Source: Candidatus Uhrbacteria bacterium (GTDB taxonomy: Bacteria; Patescibacteriota; Patescibacteriia; UBA9934; GWF2-40-263). Taken from it: a DNA stretch of 37,278 nucleotides. The position numbers and the translations under genes were made by a program. The notes beneath the pieces are model-generated. The model saw only the letters and a program-made list of their open reading frames with translations. It did no database searches and was not told where the DNA came from. The stretch spans positions 1-37,278 of the forward strand of contig JACRJW010000002.1 of the NCBI GenBank assembly GCA_016235605.1. Direction: 5' to 3'. This document shows, in pieces, positions 28,251-35,893 of the stretch (position 1 is the first letter of the stretch; each line of letters starts with the position of its first letter).

Positions 28251-28649
28251 TCATACAACCATTCTTTCCATCACTAAAATTTCTTCTTTTAAGAAATCAA
28301 AAGAAACGACAAACTGCTCAAAAAACCCTCTCTGTCCTACAACGCCATAACCAAACCGACTAACATTTGAAAGAAAACCTGCTTCGATTTCAAATGATCG
28401 ACTGCCAACCGTGATGGTAATAGGATGGATATAGTAAGGCTTCATGGCTCCTGTAACACCGACGACTTCTCCTTCACGACCGTCAAAAAATGGGATGCCA
28501 AGGGCATCACCGATCTCTGCATCAAACATACAAACATCCGCTCCTGAATCTACAAGTACCTCATAGATCACACAACGGTTGTGGTAGTGAATCTTGATTG
28601 GGATAACTGGACGCAAAACTCCCTGTACTCTCTTATACCGAAAAATCAT
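28251..28649 (-). CDS. Retropepsin-like aspartic protease, copy 1
   Basis: A 132-residue pepsin-like half. MIFRYKRVQGVLRPVIPI, YEVLVDSGADVCMFDAEIGD (DSGA active-site motif), GIPFFDGREGEVVGVTGAMK (flap-like), IEAGFLSNVSRFGYGVVGQR and GFFEQFVVSFD align with single-domain retropepsin-like aspartyl proteases, which act as homodimers. The ATG at 28649 matches the start used by its paralogue at 33921 and overlaps the DUF5678 gene by 17 bases. It shares the motifs DSGAD.CMF, GFLSNVS.F.YGV.G and FF.QF.V.FD with the paralogue. The target is unknown; DUF5678 may be its partner or substrate. Confidence 0.85.
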   Translation of the reverse strand: MIFRYKRVQGVLRPVIPIKIHYHNRCVIYEVLVDSGADVCMFDAEIGDALGIPFFDGREGEVVGVTGAMKPYYIHPITITVGSRSFEIEAGFLSNVSRFGYGVVGQRGFFEQFVVSFDFLKEEILVMERMVV

Positions 28650-28842
28650 ACGCACCAATGAAGGTCACTAATTTCTCTGGAACACGGGTGACGATTGGTT
28701 CTGCAAACCCAGATGCCTGTGCATATTCAAGAGCTTCCTTGAGAGTTTTCCCACTTGCAACGACCGTTCGCTCGTCCTCCTTGAGCGCAACCCAAAGACC
28801 TTTGTACTGTTCAAATAGATTTGTCCAATCGATGGCAGACAT
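28633..28842 (-). CDS. DUF5678 protein, copy 1
   Basis: A 69-residue protein. FEQYKGLWVALKEDERTVVA, GKTLKEALEYAQASGFAEPI and RVPEKLVTFIGAYDFSV match DUF5678: a W-V-A strand, a 'G.TL.EA...A...G' helix and a final P-x-x strand. An AGAGGAAAG motif lies ~10 bases before the ATG. The last 17 bases overlap the aspartic protease start, implying translational coupling. The paralogue at 33905-34111 has the same length, motifs and overlap. Function not known; the pair looks like a conserved two-gene unit. Confidence 0.88.
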   Translation of the reverse strand: MSAIDWTNLFEQYKGLWVALKEDERTVVASGKTLKEALEYAQASGFAEPIVTRVPEKLVTFIGAYDFSV

Positions 28843-28874
28843 AAGGTTTCTTTCCTCTCAGAATAACACAATCC

Positions 28875-30977
28875 TTAAAGTTCATCGACTCCTCGTAAAA
28901 AACTCATTTTACTCACGTCCTTATTCGGCGCTCGCTCACCGAGTGAATCCAGTACAATGGTCGCGTCGCTGTTTTCGAGTGCAACACCCGACATGAACTC
29001 ACGCTTGAGACGAACTTCCTCAAGCAACCCACTGGGCAACTCCTGCAAAAACAAGGAAGGTTGACTCAACATAAGCGTATCATAGCCGCTCACGATTGGA
29101 TACGTAAAAAATAAATGCTTCCTCGCCCGTGTCGTCGCCACATAAAACAGACGTCGCTCTTCCTCAAGTCCTCCCTTTTCTGTCAGCGCACGAGGATTGG
29201 GAAATTTGTCGTCACACAAGTGCATCACAAACACCGCGTCCCACTCAAGACCCTTGGCTTGGTGAATGGTGGAGAGGACGATTTTTTCCTCATCGTCGTG
29301 AGAGCCATCTTCGCGCACCGCACCAAAATCAGCGCTGAGCGACACTTCGTCCAGCAGCGTTTGGATGCTTGTGTAGCCTTCGGCAAAAATGGCGAATTGC
29401 TCCAAGTCCTCCAAACGATCCATGAAGTCAGGATACTCCGCTCGCAAATAATCTTGGTAGTCCCCACCAGTCACCACGCGAATGAGGTCGCTCCCCATCT
29501 CCTCGCGACTGAGCTTCCGCAAAAGGTTCACCAAAATCCCCCAACTCGTTTGCGCCCGAGAAGGAATGGACAGTGAACGCGACACCACTTCATCAAGCGA
29601 TGAGGCATCACGAATCTGCGAGACAATTTTTTGTGCCGTTGCAAGGCCAATACCGTTCATGAGCGACAGGATCCGCATCCAGGCCACTTCATCGTGAGGA
29701 TTGACACGAACACGCAAGTGAGCAATGACGTCCTTCACGTGAGCTCGCTCAAAAAATTTCATCCCGCCGCGATACTCATAGGGGATGTCGCGCTTCATAA
29801 GTTCAAACTCGAGCGCCTGGGAATGAAACGCAGCGCGAAACAGCACGGCCATCTCAGACAGTGGCATCCCTTCAGACCTCAGCGCTAAAATCCTCTGCGC
29901 GATGAACTGGGCTTCCTGCGCGCTGCTCTCTGCGGGGACCAGATTGGGGCGACCCAGCGATCCACGCATGGCGGAAAGTTTTTTTTCAAACTGTTCCTTG
30001 TTCTGTTGGATGGAGGCGTTCGCCACGGCCAAAATTTCTGGCGAGGATCGGTAGTTGGTTGTGAGACGAAATGTCTTGGTGCCAGGATGACTCTCAGGAA
30101 ACCCAAGGATATTTTTGATCTGTGCGGCACGAAACGAATAAATCGACTGCGCATCGTCGCCGACCACCACTACGTTGCCATGCTCGCTGGAAAGCTGCCT
30201 GACAATTTCTGATTGAACAACATTTGTATCCTGATACTCATCCACGAGCACATACTGAAACTGGTGAGCCAGACGTCGACGAATATCATCTCGCGTAAAA
30301 AGAAGCTCACGCAGTTTCAACAGGAGATCGTCGAAGTCCATTGAGTCCGCTTCTTTTTTCCGAACTTCATACAGCTCGACGACACGCTCGATCGTGGGAA
30401 TCAATTCGTAAAAATTTTGGTACTTATTCTCGACCACAGAGCGCAGGGCCTGACCAGAATTCCTCGCATAACTCGCCATCGCATGAAGAACGCCAGGCGA
30501 AGGAAACCGCCGCTCACCTGTATCGACACTCAATGTCTGGATGCAGGCTTTGACGAGCGACTTCGCGTCTTCTTCATCGAGAATCGTAAAATTTTTCGTG
30601 TAGCCGAGTTCTGTGCAGTAGATTCGCAGCAATCGATTGGCAACCGAATGAAAGGTTCCACTATTGGGAAGTTGGAAGTTAGAAGTTAGGGGTTGGAAAC
30701 TAGACGATAACAACGCTTCAACTCTATGGATCATCTCCTTCGCAGCCTTGTTGGTGAACGTCACAAGCAAAATCTGCTCTGGCGAAACTCCCCGCTCGAG
30801 CAAATACGCCACACGGTACGTGATCGTCCTGGTCTTGCCCGAACCCGCTCCGGCCAACACCAAACACGGCCCATCGCCATTCAGGACAACATCTAATTGC
30901 TCAGGATTCAGTTCACGTCCGTAGTCGATCTTGAGTGGACGCGAAGCGGCATCATCTTGAAGAACAAACTCTTTCAT
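28875..30977 (-). CDS. uvrD: UvrD/PcrA-type superfamily 1 DNA helicase
   Basis: A 700-residue 3'-5' helicase. ELNPEQLDVVLNG is the Q motif, LVLAGAGSGKTRTITYR Walker A, ILLVTFTNKAAKEMIHRVE Ia, LVDEYQDTNVVQSEIV II (DEYQD), VVVVGDDAQSIYSFRAAQIK III, TTNYRSSPEILAVANASI IV, LSTIHQAKGLEWDAVFVM V and RRLFYVATTRARKHLFF VI. The C-terminal Tudor-like tail is short. It works in excision repair and replication restart. SSSFQPLTSNFQLPNSGTFH replaces the usual loop between motifs Ia and Ib; its codons form a G-free low-complexity string. The ATG at 30977 follows an extended -10 by ~4 bases, so it is likely leaderless. Confidence 0.95.
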   Translation of the reverse strand: MKEFVLQDDAASRPLKIDYGRELNPEQLDVVLNGDGPCLVLAGAGSGKTRTITYRVAYLLERGVSPEQILLVTFTNKAAKEMIHRVEALLSSSFQPLTSNFQLPNSGTFHSVANRLLRIYCTELGYTKNFTILDEEDAKSLVKACIQTLSVDTGERRFPSPGVLHAMASYARNSGQALRSVVENKYQNFYELIPTIERVVELYEVRKKEADSMDFDDLLLKLRELLFTRDDIRRRLAHQFQYVLVDEYQDTNVVQSEIVRQLSSEHGNVVVVGDDAQSIYSFRAAQIKNILGFPESHPGTKTFRLTTNYRSSPEILAVANASIQQNKEQFEKKLSAMRGSLGRPNLVPAESSAQEAQFIAQRILALRSEGMPLSEMAVLFRAAFHSQALEFELMKRDIPYEYRGGMKFFERAHVKDVIAHLRVRVNPHDEVAWMRILSLMNGIGLATAQKIVSQIRDASSLDEVVSRSLSIPSRAQTSWGILVNLLRKLSREEMGSDLIRVVTGGDYQDYLRAEYPDFMDRLEDLEQFAIFAEGYTSIQTLLDEVSLSADFGAVREDGSHDDEEKIVLSTIHQAKGLEWDAVFVMHLCDDKFPNPRALTEKGGLEEERRLFYVATTRARKHLFFTYPIVSGYDTLMLSQPSLFLQELPSGLLEEVRLKREFMSGVALENSDATIVLDSLGERAPNKDVSKMSFLRGVDEL

Positions 30978-30987
30978 AGGCCGCACC

Positions 30988-30996
30988 ATTCTAACA
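30988..30996 (-). promoter_or_regulatory. Extended -10 promoter of the helicase gene
   Basis: TGT-TAGAAT (30996-30988) on the minus strand predicts a start near 30981, about four bases before the ATG at 30977. No ribosome-binding site precedes the start, which suggests leaderless translation. Confidence 0.55.
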
Positions 30997-31056
30997 TAAA
31001 ATCCCCTTTGCTCAGGAGAGCTACGGGGGACAAGGCGACCTGTCAGGGTCGGTGTG

Positions 31057-32346
31057 TTAGAGCGGATCGCAGGCGGTCCGCATCTCTTCGTACATCCTCG
31101 GAAGATCAGGACCTCCGTCGGAAGTTTGACGCATGAGATGGACATCAGCCAGGTGGACGTGAGGGACAACGTGTGGAAGTACGGGCCGTGCGAACCCATC
31201 CTCCAACCTCTTTCCTGTCAGCCTATCGACCGATGTGAGGCGTCGATGGACGTAGCGCAACTCACCGTGCCAGAAGTCTTGCTGGGAATCCGACGGCCTA
31301 TCATCGCGGTCTTGGATCACCGCGGCCTGGAGCATGAGCTCCTCCAGTTGCCAGTGGCACTCGAGTTGCTTCATCGAGCGATAGATGCGACCGATCACTT
31401 CGCGCGCGCGATCGATCGTGTCGCCGTTGCGACCATTGGCCGCCTCGCGCAGAATCCGAGCCGCTTCGTCCATGTCGTCCGCCACTCGCGCAAACGACCG
31501 ACTGAACGGACGGGTCACGATGAGCCGCAGCCGACGCGCCGCATCTTCCAATCGCTGTGCTTCTTGCCGGACAGCCTTGGGCGTCCGTTTGGGTCCAGGA
31601 GCCAGCCACATCTTGCGCAGGCGATACTCCTGCGAGAAAGAAACCTCACGGCAAATCTCGCGCAGACGATCAAGATAGTGTTCAAGCACGATCTCACGCA
31701 GACTCATGCGCCGGCCAATGCCGCGAACGGCCTGGATGCGCGCGATGAGCCGGTTGTGACCGGCAAAACACACCAGCGGAATGCACTCGGGACGATCTTT
31801 CAAGGAGACCGTCTGGAGCGTGCGGCCTAGCGCCCTTCGCTTGTCCTCATCGAGCACATGTTCACGCTTTTTCGCCGCGCCCACCGCGACCAGGACGAAC
31901 TCTGCCTGTTCACCGTCCTCGGCTCGACGCAGTCGCCACGATGTGCGCATGAGCGCATCGAACGTGCCGTCCCAACGCGTGAGATCCGGAATCTCGATCC
32001 CCTTTGCGCGACGATCGGCGCGCCCCAGTCCTCGACGTGCCTTGTACACACCATCGTAGGAAATGAAACATTGCCGGGCAGGATCTTTCTGTGCGTCCTC
32101 GCCATTTTTTCGTCTCGTGACGTTCAAGTTGCGCGAGAGAAGCTTCCCAGGACGCAATTCACGGAAGCGATCGAGACGCTCATCGCCTTGCCGAGCTGGG
32201 ATCTCATACAGACAGCCGGCAATGAGTTCGACGAGCCGCATCTGGAGGACGGGAAGAGGATCTTCACCGTCGCGCAAGAGCATGAAGTCACGGACAACGT
32301 AGACTGGCTTCCAAGGGTCAGGCCAGTGCAGTTGCAAAAGAGCCAC
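31057..32346 (-). CDS. Large basic hypothetical protein
   Basis: A 429-residue soluble protein with an unusually high Arg content (for example RRLRLIVTRPFSRSF, RRKNGEDAQKDPARQ). No membrane segment or signal peptide is seen. The C-terminal half is helical (RMSLREIVLEHYLDRLREIC, EAARILREAANGRNGDTIDR, MKQLECHWQLEELMLQAAVI). The N-terminus (LQLHWPDPWKPVYVVRDFML) is beta-like. I do not recognise a family or any catalytic motif. It starts at GTG with a near-perfect AGGAGG Shine-Dalgarno motif, unlike most genes here, so it is probably well expressed and perhaps acquired later. It sits alone between uvrD and mltG. Confidence 0.7.
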   Translation of the reverse strand: MALLQLHWPDPWKPVYVVRDFMLLRDGEDPLPVLQMRLVELIAGCLYEIPARQGDERLDRFRELRPGKLLSRNLNVTRRKNGEDAQKDPARQCFISYDGVYKARRGLGRADRRAKGIEIPDLTRWDGTFDALMRTSWRLRRAEDGEQAEFVLVAVGAAKKREHVLDEDKRRALGRTLQTVSLKDRPECIPLVCFAGHNRLIARIQAVRGIGRRMSLREIVLEHYLDRLREICREVSFSQEYRLRKMWLAPGPKRTPKAVRQEAQRLEDAARRLRLIVTRPFSRSFARVADDMDEAARILREAANGRNGDTIDRAREVIGRIYRSMKQLECHWQLEELMLQAAVIQDRDDRPSDSQQDFWHGELRYVHRRLTSVDRLTGKRLEDGFARPVLPHVVPHVHLADVHLMRQTSDGGPDLPRMYEEMRTACDPL

Positions 32347-32404
32347 TGTTTCCTCCTATCGCACTAGTGCGAGGCTACCCTAAAAATCATCCACCGTCAA
32401 TAGC

Positions 32405-33433
32405 TTACTTCAGGTACTTGTACTTGTTCGCGATATGCTCGTCAAACGTAGAAGCGTAGATGACGTCGCCTTCTGGTGTTGTCAGAAAATATAAATAGTC
32501 ACTGTCCGTTGGTTCAAGCACGGCCATGATCGCGTTCATGCCAGGATTAGAGATGGGGCCGGGTGGAAGACCGAGATTCTGGTAGGTGTTGTAGGGCGAG
32601 TTCACGCGGCTATCTTCTTGACTGATAGACGTGTCGCTCTTGCCGGTCACATAATTGACGGTCGAGTCCGCTTGGAGCGCCATGCCGATCTTCATGCGGG
32701 TGTAAAAAATGCCCGCGACAAGTTTCATGTCTTCCGGATCGCGAACCTCCCGTTCGACGATCGAGGCCATCGTAAGCATCTCGTGGAACGTGAGACCTCC
32801 CTCGAAAATCGAGTTACGGGGGATGGCGATATTGTTCTCTGCGAGCCGCCGCTTCAATGTGAGGATCATCGTCTCCGCTACGGTCGCCGCGTTTGCATCT
32901 GCGCGGAAACGATACGTGTCGGGGAACAGATAGCCCTCGAGACCTTGATCGGCCGGAATCCCATCGAGAATTTCAATCCCAGCGATCTGACGTAAATCGT
33001 TTCCACTCACGACAGCCTCCCAGTCGGCTAACTCGATCTCTGGCAAGGCTTCCATCACCGACTCGCCGATTTGTTTGACCGTGTAGCCTTCTGGAATCGT
33101 GATCTCCGCTTCCTGTGCCTGTGCGTTTGTCAGCTCAGCGACGAGAGTACGAAAATTCATTCCTGACGTGAGTTCAAATGAACCAGCTTGCAGGTTGCTC
33201 GCGTTGCCTGTGAGCTTCACATAGATTTTGAAAAAAAGTTCACTGGTAATGATGCCAGCTCGGTTGAGATCCTCTGCGATTTCAGAGACCGAGTCCCCGC
33301 TTTTCACTTCAAACATCACCGACTCAGCTTCCTCTTCAGGACTCGCGATAAAGGCATCAAAGACAAATCCTCCGGCGAGCACAACGCCCAGGACAAAGAC
33401 GATCCCCAAAAAAATTCCAATGGTTCGAAGCAT
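32405..33433 (-). CDS. mltG: Endolytic murein transglycosylase
   Basis: A 342-residue membrane-bound enzyme that cuts nascent peptidoglycan glycan strands and sets their length. An N-terminal TM helix (TIGIFLGIVFVLGVVLAGGF) is followed by a LysM-like region (VMFEVKSGDSVSEIAEDLNR) and then the YceG domain: ITIPEGYTVKQIGE, GLEGYLFPDTYRFRADANAA, LTMASIVEREV with the catalytic Glu, VAGIFYTRMKIGMALQADST, and SPYNTYQNLGLPPGPISNPG. Motif order and length are standard. Its presence means the organism makes peptidoglycan. No Shine-Dalgarno motif is clear. Confidence 0.96.
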   Translation of the reverse strand: MLRTIGIFLGIVFVLGVVLAGGFVFDAFIASPEEEAESVMFEVKSGDSVSEIAEDLNRAGIITSELFFKIYVKLTGNASNLQAGSFELTSGMNFRTLVAELTNAQAQEAEITIPEGYTVKQIGESVMEALPEIELADWEAVVSGNDLRQIAGIEILDGIPADQGLEGYLFPDTYRFRADANAATVAETMILTLKRRLAENNIAIPRNSIFEGGLTFHEMLTMASIVEREVRDPEDMKLVAGIFYTRMKIGMALQADSTVNYVTGKSDTSISQEDSRVNSPYNTYQNLGLPPGPISNPGMNAIMAVLEPTDSDYLYFLTTPEGDVIYASTFDEHIANKYKYLK

Positions 33434-33480
33434 AAATTTTATTTGACACGGTTTATCTAATCTGAAATTCTTCTATCAGA

Positions 33481-33921
33481 TCACCAACGGAAAAAATCAC
33501 CCTTCAAGGTTTCGTCCTTGCGGGGCCTTTCTTTTTTAGAGAGAGACAGCGTCTTCTCCACTTCATCAAACGTCACAATGAACTGATTGAAAAAATTCTT
33601 TCGGCCAATCACTCCATACATAAACTGACTCACGTTGGAAAGAAATCCCACATCAATAAAAAAAGACCGTCCAGCAACCTCTACTTGAATAGTCTTCAAA
33701 TAATAGGTGAAAGGAACCGCGCCAACACCTGCCACAACACCTTTTTCACATTTGGCTAAATCGATTCCTAAAAATAAAGCAACTTCCATGCCAAACATGC
33801 ACATATCTGCTCCCGAATCGACCAGACCTTCGTAATCAAACTCACGGTCTCCGTAACGCAGCGTCAATTGGATGACTGGACGCTGAATGCCATCAGAATA
33901 CCGCTTATAGGGAAAGACCAT
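33481..33921 (-). CDS. Retropepsin-like aspartic protease, copy 2
   Basis: A 146-residue paralogue of the protease at 28251. MVFPYKRYSDGIQRPVIQLT, LVDSGADMCMFGMEVALFLG (DSGA catalytic motif), GVVAGVGAVPFTYYLKTIQV (flap-like), IDVGFLSNVSQFMYGVIGRK and FFNQFIVTFDE align along the whole core. It has an extra charged tail (LSKKERPRKDETLKGDFFRW) of about 15 residues that copy 1 lacks. The start is placed at ATG 33921, overlapping the DUF5678 gene by 17 bases exactly as in copy 1. Dimerisation is expected because only one DSG motif is present. Confidence 0.85.
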   Translation of the reverse strand: MVFPYKRYSDGIQRPVIQLTLRYGDREFDYEGLVDSGADMCMFGMEVALFLGIDLAKCEKGVVAGVGAVPFTYYLKTIQVEVAGRSFFIDVGFLSNVSQFMYGVIGRKNFFNQFIVTFDEVEKTLSLSKKERPRKDETLKGDFFRW

Positions 33922-34111
33922 AGCCACCAACAAAAGGGATGAGCTGTTCAGGCATCCGTGTCATGATGGGCTTGCGATAGCCTTGCGCGATCGCCTTGTC
34001 ATACGCTTCCTGAAGCGTGTCGCCGTCAGCAATCACGGTCACTTCGTCTTGTTGCAGAGCCACCCACTTACCCTTGTGTTGTTGATAAATTGGTTCCCAA
34101 TCGATGGTCAT
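33905..34111 (-). CDS. DUF5678 protein, copy 2
   Basis: A 68-residue protein closely related to 28633-28842: YQQHKGKWVALQQDEVTVIA, DGDTLQEAYDKAIAQGYRKP, MTRMPEQLIPFVGGYGLSL. No Shine-Dalgarno motif; an extended -10 (TGG-TACTAT) ends seven bases before the ATG, so transcription should begin at or next to the start codon. It is followed by the retropepsin-like gene with a 17-base overlap. The different expression signals of the two copies (leaderless here, purine-rich ribosome site in copy 1) suggest they are regulated separately. Confidence 0.88.
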   Translation of the reverse strand: MTIDWEPIYQQHKGKWVALQQDEVTVIADGDTLQEAYDKAIAQGYRKPIMTRMPEQLIPFVGGYGLSL

Positions 34112-34118
34112 ATAGTGG

Positions 34119-34127
34119 ATAGTACCA
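34119..34127 (-). promoter_or_regulatory. Extended -10 promoter of DUF5678 copy 2
   Basis: TGG-TACTAT (34127-34119) on the minus strand predicts a start near 34112, at the ATG (34111). No good -35 is seen. Confidence 0.5.
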
Positions 34128-34129
34128 CA

Positions 34130-34618
34130 TTACTTCCGATAACAGCACTCCATATATTTCTTTCCCGAGTTGCAGAAACAGGCACGGTCGTCGCGGTCTT
34201 GGGCGGTAAGCCAGGAACTAGATTGCATTTTGCCGCCTTGACCGACGTTATAGATCATCTCGATGCCGAGTTCCTCACAGACGACCACTTCAGGAATAGG
34301 ATCACCATCGGGTTTCCGATCGCCACCGTTGGCAAAAATATCAGGATGAATTTCACGCAGAGACTCGCAGACGCTTCGATCGTCGTCATCGGGAACGTGT
34401 TTGGTGAGCACAACGCGATCGACCCCTTTGATCGCCTCAAGAATTTCTCGCCGCTGATCCTCGGGCATGAAGGCGTGACCCTTCTTTTTTTTGAGCCAGT
34501 TGTCGTTGTTCAAAATAACAACAAGCTCGTTCCCAAGTTTTTTTGCTTCGAGGATCATCCGCACATGGCCAATATGGATGGGATCAAAGCCACCCGAAAC
34601 GGCAACAATTTTTTTCAT
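34130..34618 (-). CDS. Cytidylyltransferase-like nucleotidyltransferase with SEC-C tail
   Basis: A 162-residue protein. KKIVAVSGGFDPIHIGHVRM carries the HIGH motif of the nucleotidyltransferase superfamily (TagD, RfaE-C, NadD, PPAT). VVILNNDNWLKKKKGHAFMP, RREILEAIKGVDRVVL and ADGD-like DIFANGGDRKPDG fit the glycerol-3-phosphate or sugar-phosphate nucleotidyltransferase side. The last ~16 residues, ACFCNSGKKYMECCYRK, form a SEC-C zinc knuckle (CxC..CC), usually found at the end of SecA and as an add-on module. The combination is uncommon. It is one base before PAP2 on the same strand, so a role in lipid or polymer precursors is plausible. Confidence 0.85.
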   Translation of the reverse strand: MKKIVAVSGGFDPIHIGHVRMILEAKKLGNELVVILNNDNWLKKKKGHAFMPEDQRREILEAIKGVDRVVLTKHVPDDDDRSVCESLREIHPDIFANGGDRKPDGDPIPEVVVCEELGIEMIYNVGQGGKMQSSSWLTAQDRDDRACFCNSGKKYMECCYRK

Positions 34619-34619
34619 A

Positions 34620-35171
34620 TCAATGCCAAGGTGATAAAAAGAATAACCACATCAGTCCAAACCATGACGCGCTCCCAACCGCAAATCCGATGAGTGCGCC
34701 AAAAATCACATCAGAAAAATAATGCACGCCAACCGCCACGCGGCTTATCGCCACAACAAACGCCACCACAAAAAGCCATGGTCCAAATACTTCTGCAAAA
34801 TCCCACCACGCAACCGCCGCGGTGGCAAAGGCGATGGCCGCATGGGCTGAGGGAAACGACGGCTCCTCCCAAACCATTTTGATGAGCGGCTCACGGCTAC
34901 CATGTTCAAACGGCCGCTGCCGTTTGACCAACTTTTGCATGGCGAACGTCACAAGCCAAGTCATAAACAACGGGAACCCAAGCGTGATGACTGAACCATA
35001 CACTCGCCGCCAGAGATCTGCATCGCAATCAACGGGCGAACAAGAAAAAACAACGGCGGTCATCATCATGAACACCAGTGAAGTGGCACAAAAGATGGCG
35101 ATGGGTCGCAAAATCCATGAGGCCTTTGTGAACGTGTAGATCCGTGAGCTCCACGGTTGGTCGATCGACAT
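34620..35171 (-). CDS. PAP2-family membrane phosphatase
   Basis: A 183-residue membrane phosphatase with about five TM helices. The three catalytic blocks are present: KLVKRQRPF (KxxxxxxRP), SFPSAHAAIAFATAAVAWW (PSGH-type, here PSAH) and SRVAVGVHYFSDV (SRxxxxxHxxxD). This class dephosphorylates undecaprenyl diphosphate or phosphatidate. Given mltG and the glycosyltransferases nearby, undecaprenyl diphosphate recycling is a reasonable guess, not proven. It lies between the nucleotidyltransferase (1-bp gap) and nth (2-bp gap), a compact operon. Confidence 0.93.
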   Translation of the reverse strand: MSIDQPWSSRIYTFTKASWILRPIAIFCATSLVFMMMTAVVFSCSPVDCDADLWRRVYGSVITLGFPLFMTWLVTFAMQKLVKRQRPFEHGSREPLIKMVWEEPSFPSAHAAIAFATAAVAWWDFAEVFGPWLFVVAFVVAISRVAVGVHYFSDVIFGALIGFAVGSASWFGLMWLFFLSPWH

Positions 35172-35173
35172 AG

Positions 35174-35893
35174 TTAGACGGCCTGCTCGCGAAGTTGCTC
35201 GAGATCTTTTTCTCGACGATCAATGTCCGCAAGAATCTCCTGAGCGTTTTTTGGAGCCGTAAGATTTTTATGTTTAAACGCGCACAGGTCGCGCACCGGA
35301 CATGCCCAGCATCGCGGGGAGCCAATACAGACATACCGGCCGTGCTTCACAAACACACGATTCACTGTTTTGTACCAAGCCCGTGGAATGAGTTTCAACA
35401 GCGCCGCTTCTGTCTTCTCTGGTGTTTTTGTCTTCACCCAGCCTAATCGATTTGTGACGCGATGTACATGGGTATCGACCGCGATCGCTGGCGTATTGAA
35501 GCTGGCGACGAGCACCGCGCTCGCCGTCTTGCGCCCAACACCTGAGAGCTTCACAAGTTCATCCATCGTCGAAGGAATCTTTCCTCCGTACTTGCCAACC
35601 ACCTGCTCCGCCATCTTCTTCAAATTCTTGGCCTTCTGCCGGAACATTCCAATCGCGTTGATCTTGCCTTCGATCTGCTTGGTCGTCGCCTTCGCAAGTT
35701 TCGCCACCGTCGGGAAGACCTTAAAGAATCCTGGCATGAGCTTCAATACCTGCTCGTCGCGCGTCCGTGCCGACAACATAACCGCAACAAGATTCTGGTA
35801 CGGATTCCCGATCTCCATGGCGCCAGGATTTTTCCAGCGAGTCTTGAGTTTTTTTAGAACCGATAGAATCTCATTTTTCATACTTTCTGACAT
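35174..35893 (-). CDS. nth: Endonuclease III
   Basis: A 239-residue DNA glycosylase/AP lyase for oxidised pyrimidines. The helix-hairpin-helix LSGVGRKTASAVL holds the catalytic Lys, and AIAVDTHVHRVTNRLG the catalytic Asp. The 4Fe-4S cluster Cys are in CIGSPRCWACPVRDLC (C-x6-C-x2-C-x5-C). ISLSARTRDEQV-like VAVMLSARTRDEQVLK is the N-terminal block. The C-terminal tail is ~15 residues longer than E. coli Nth. It is the first gene of an operon with PAP2 and the nucleotidyltransferase. The ATG at 35893 lies inside the arm of family-A element 3; MKNEI at 35881 is an alternative start. Confidence 0.95.
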   Translation of the reverse strand: MSESMKNEILSVLKKLKTRWKNPGAMEIGNPYQNLVAVMLSARTRDEQVLKLMPGFFKVFPTVAKLAKATTKQIEGKINAIGMFRQKAKNLKKMAEQVVGKYGGKIPSTMDELVKLSGVGRKTASAVLVASFNTPAIAVDTHVHRVTNRLGWVKTKTPEKTEAALLKLIPRAWYKTVNRVFVKHGRYVCIGSPRCWACPVRDLCAFKHKNLTAPKNAQEILADIDRREKDLEQLREQAV

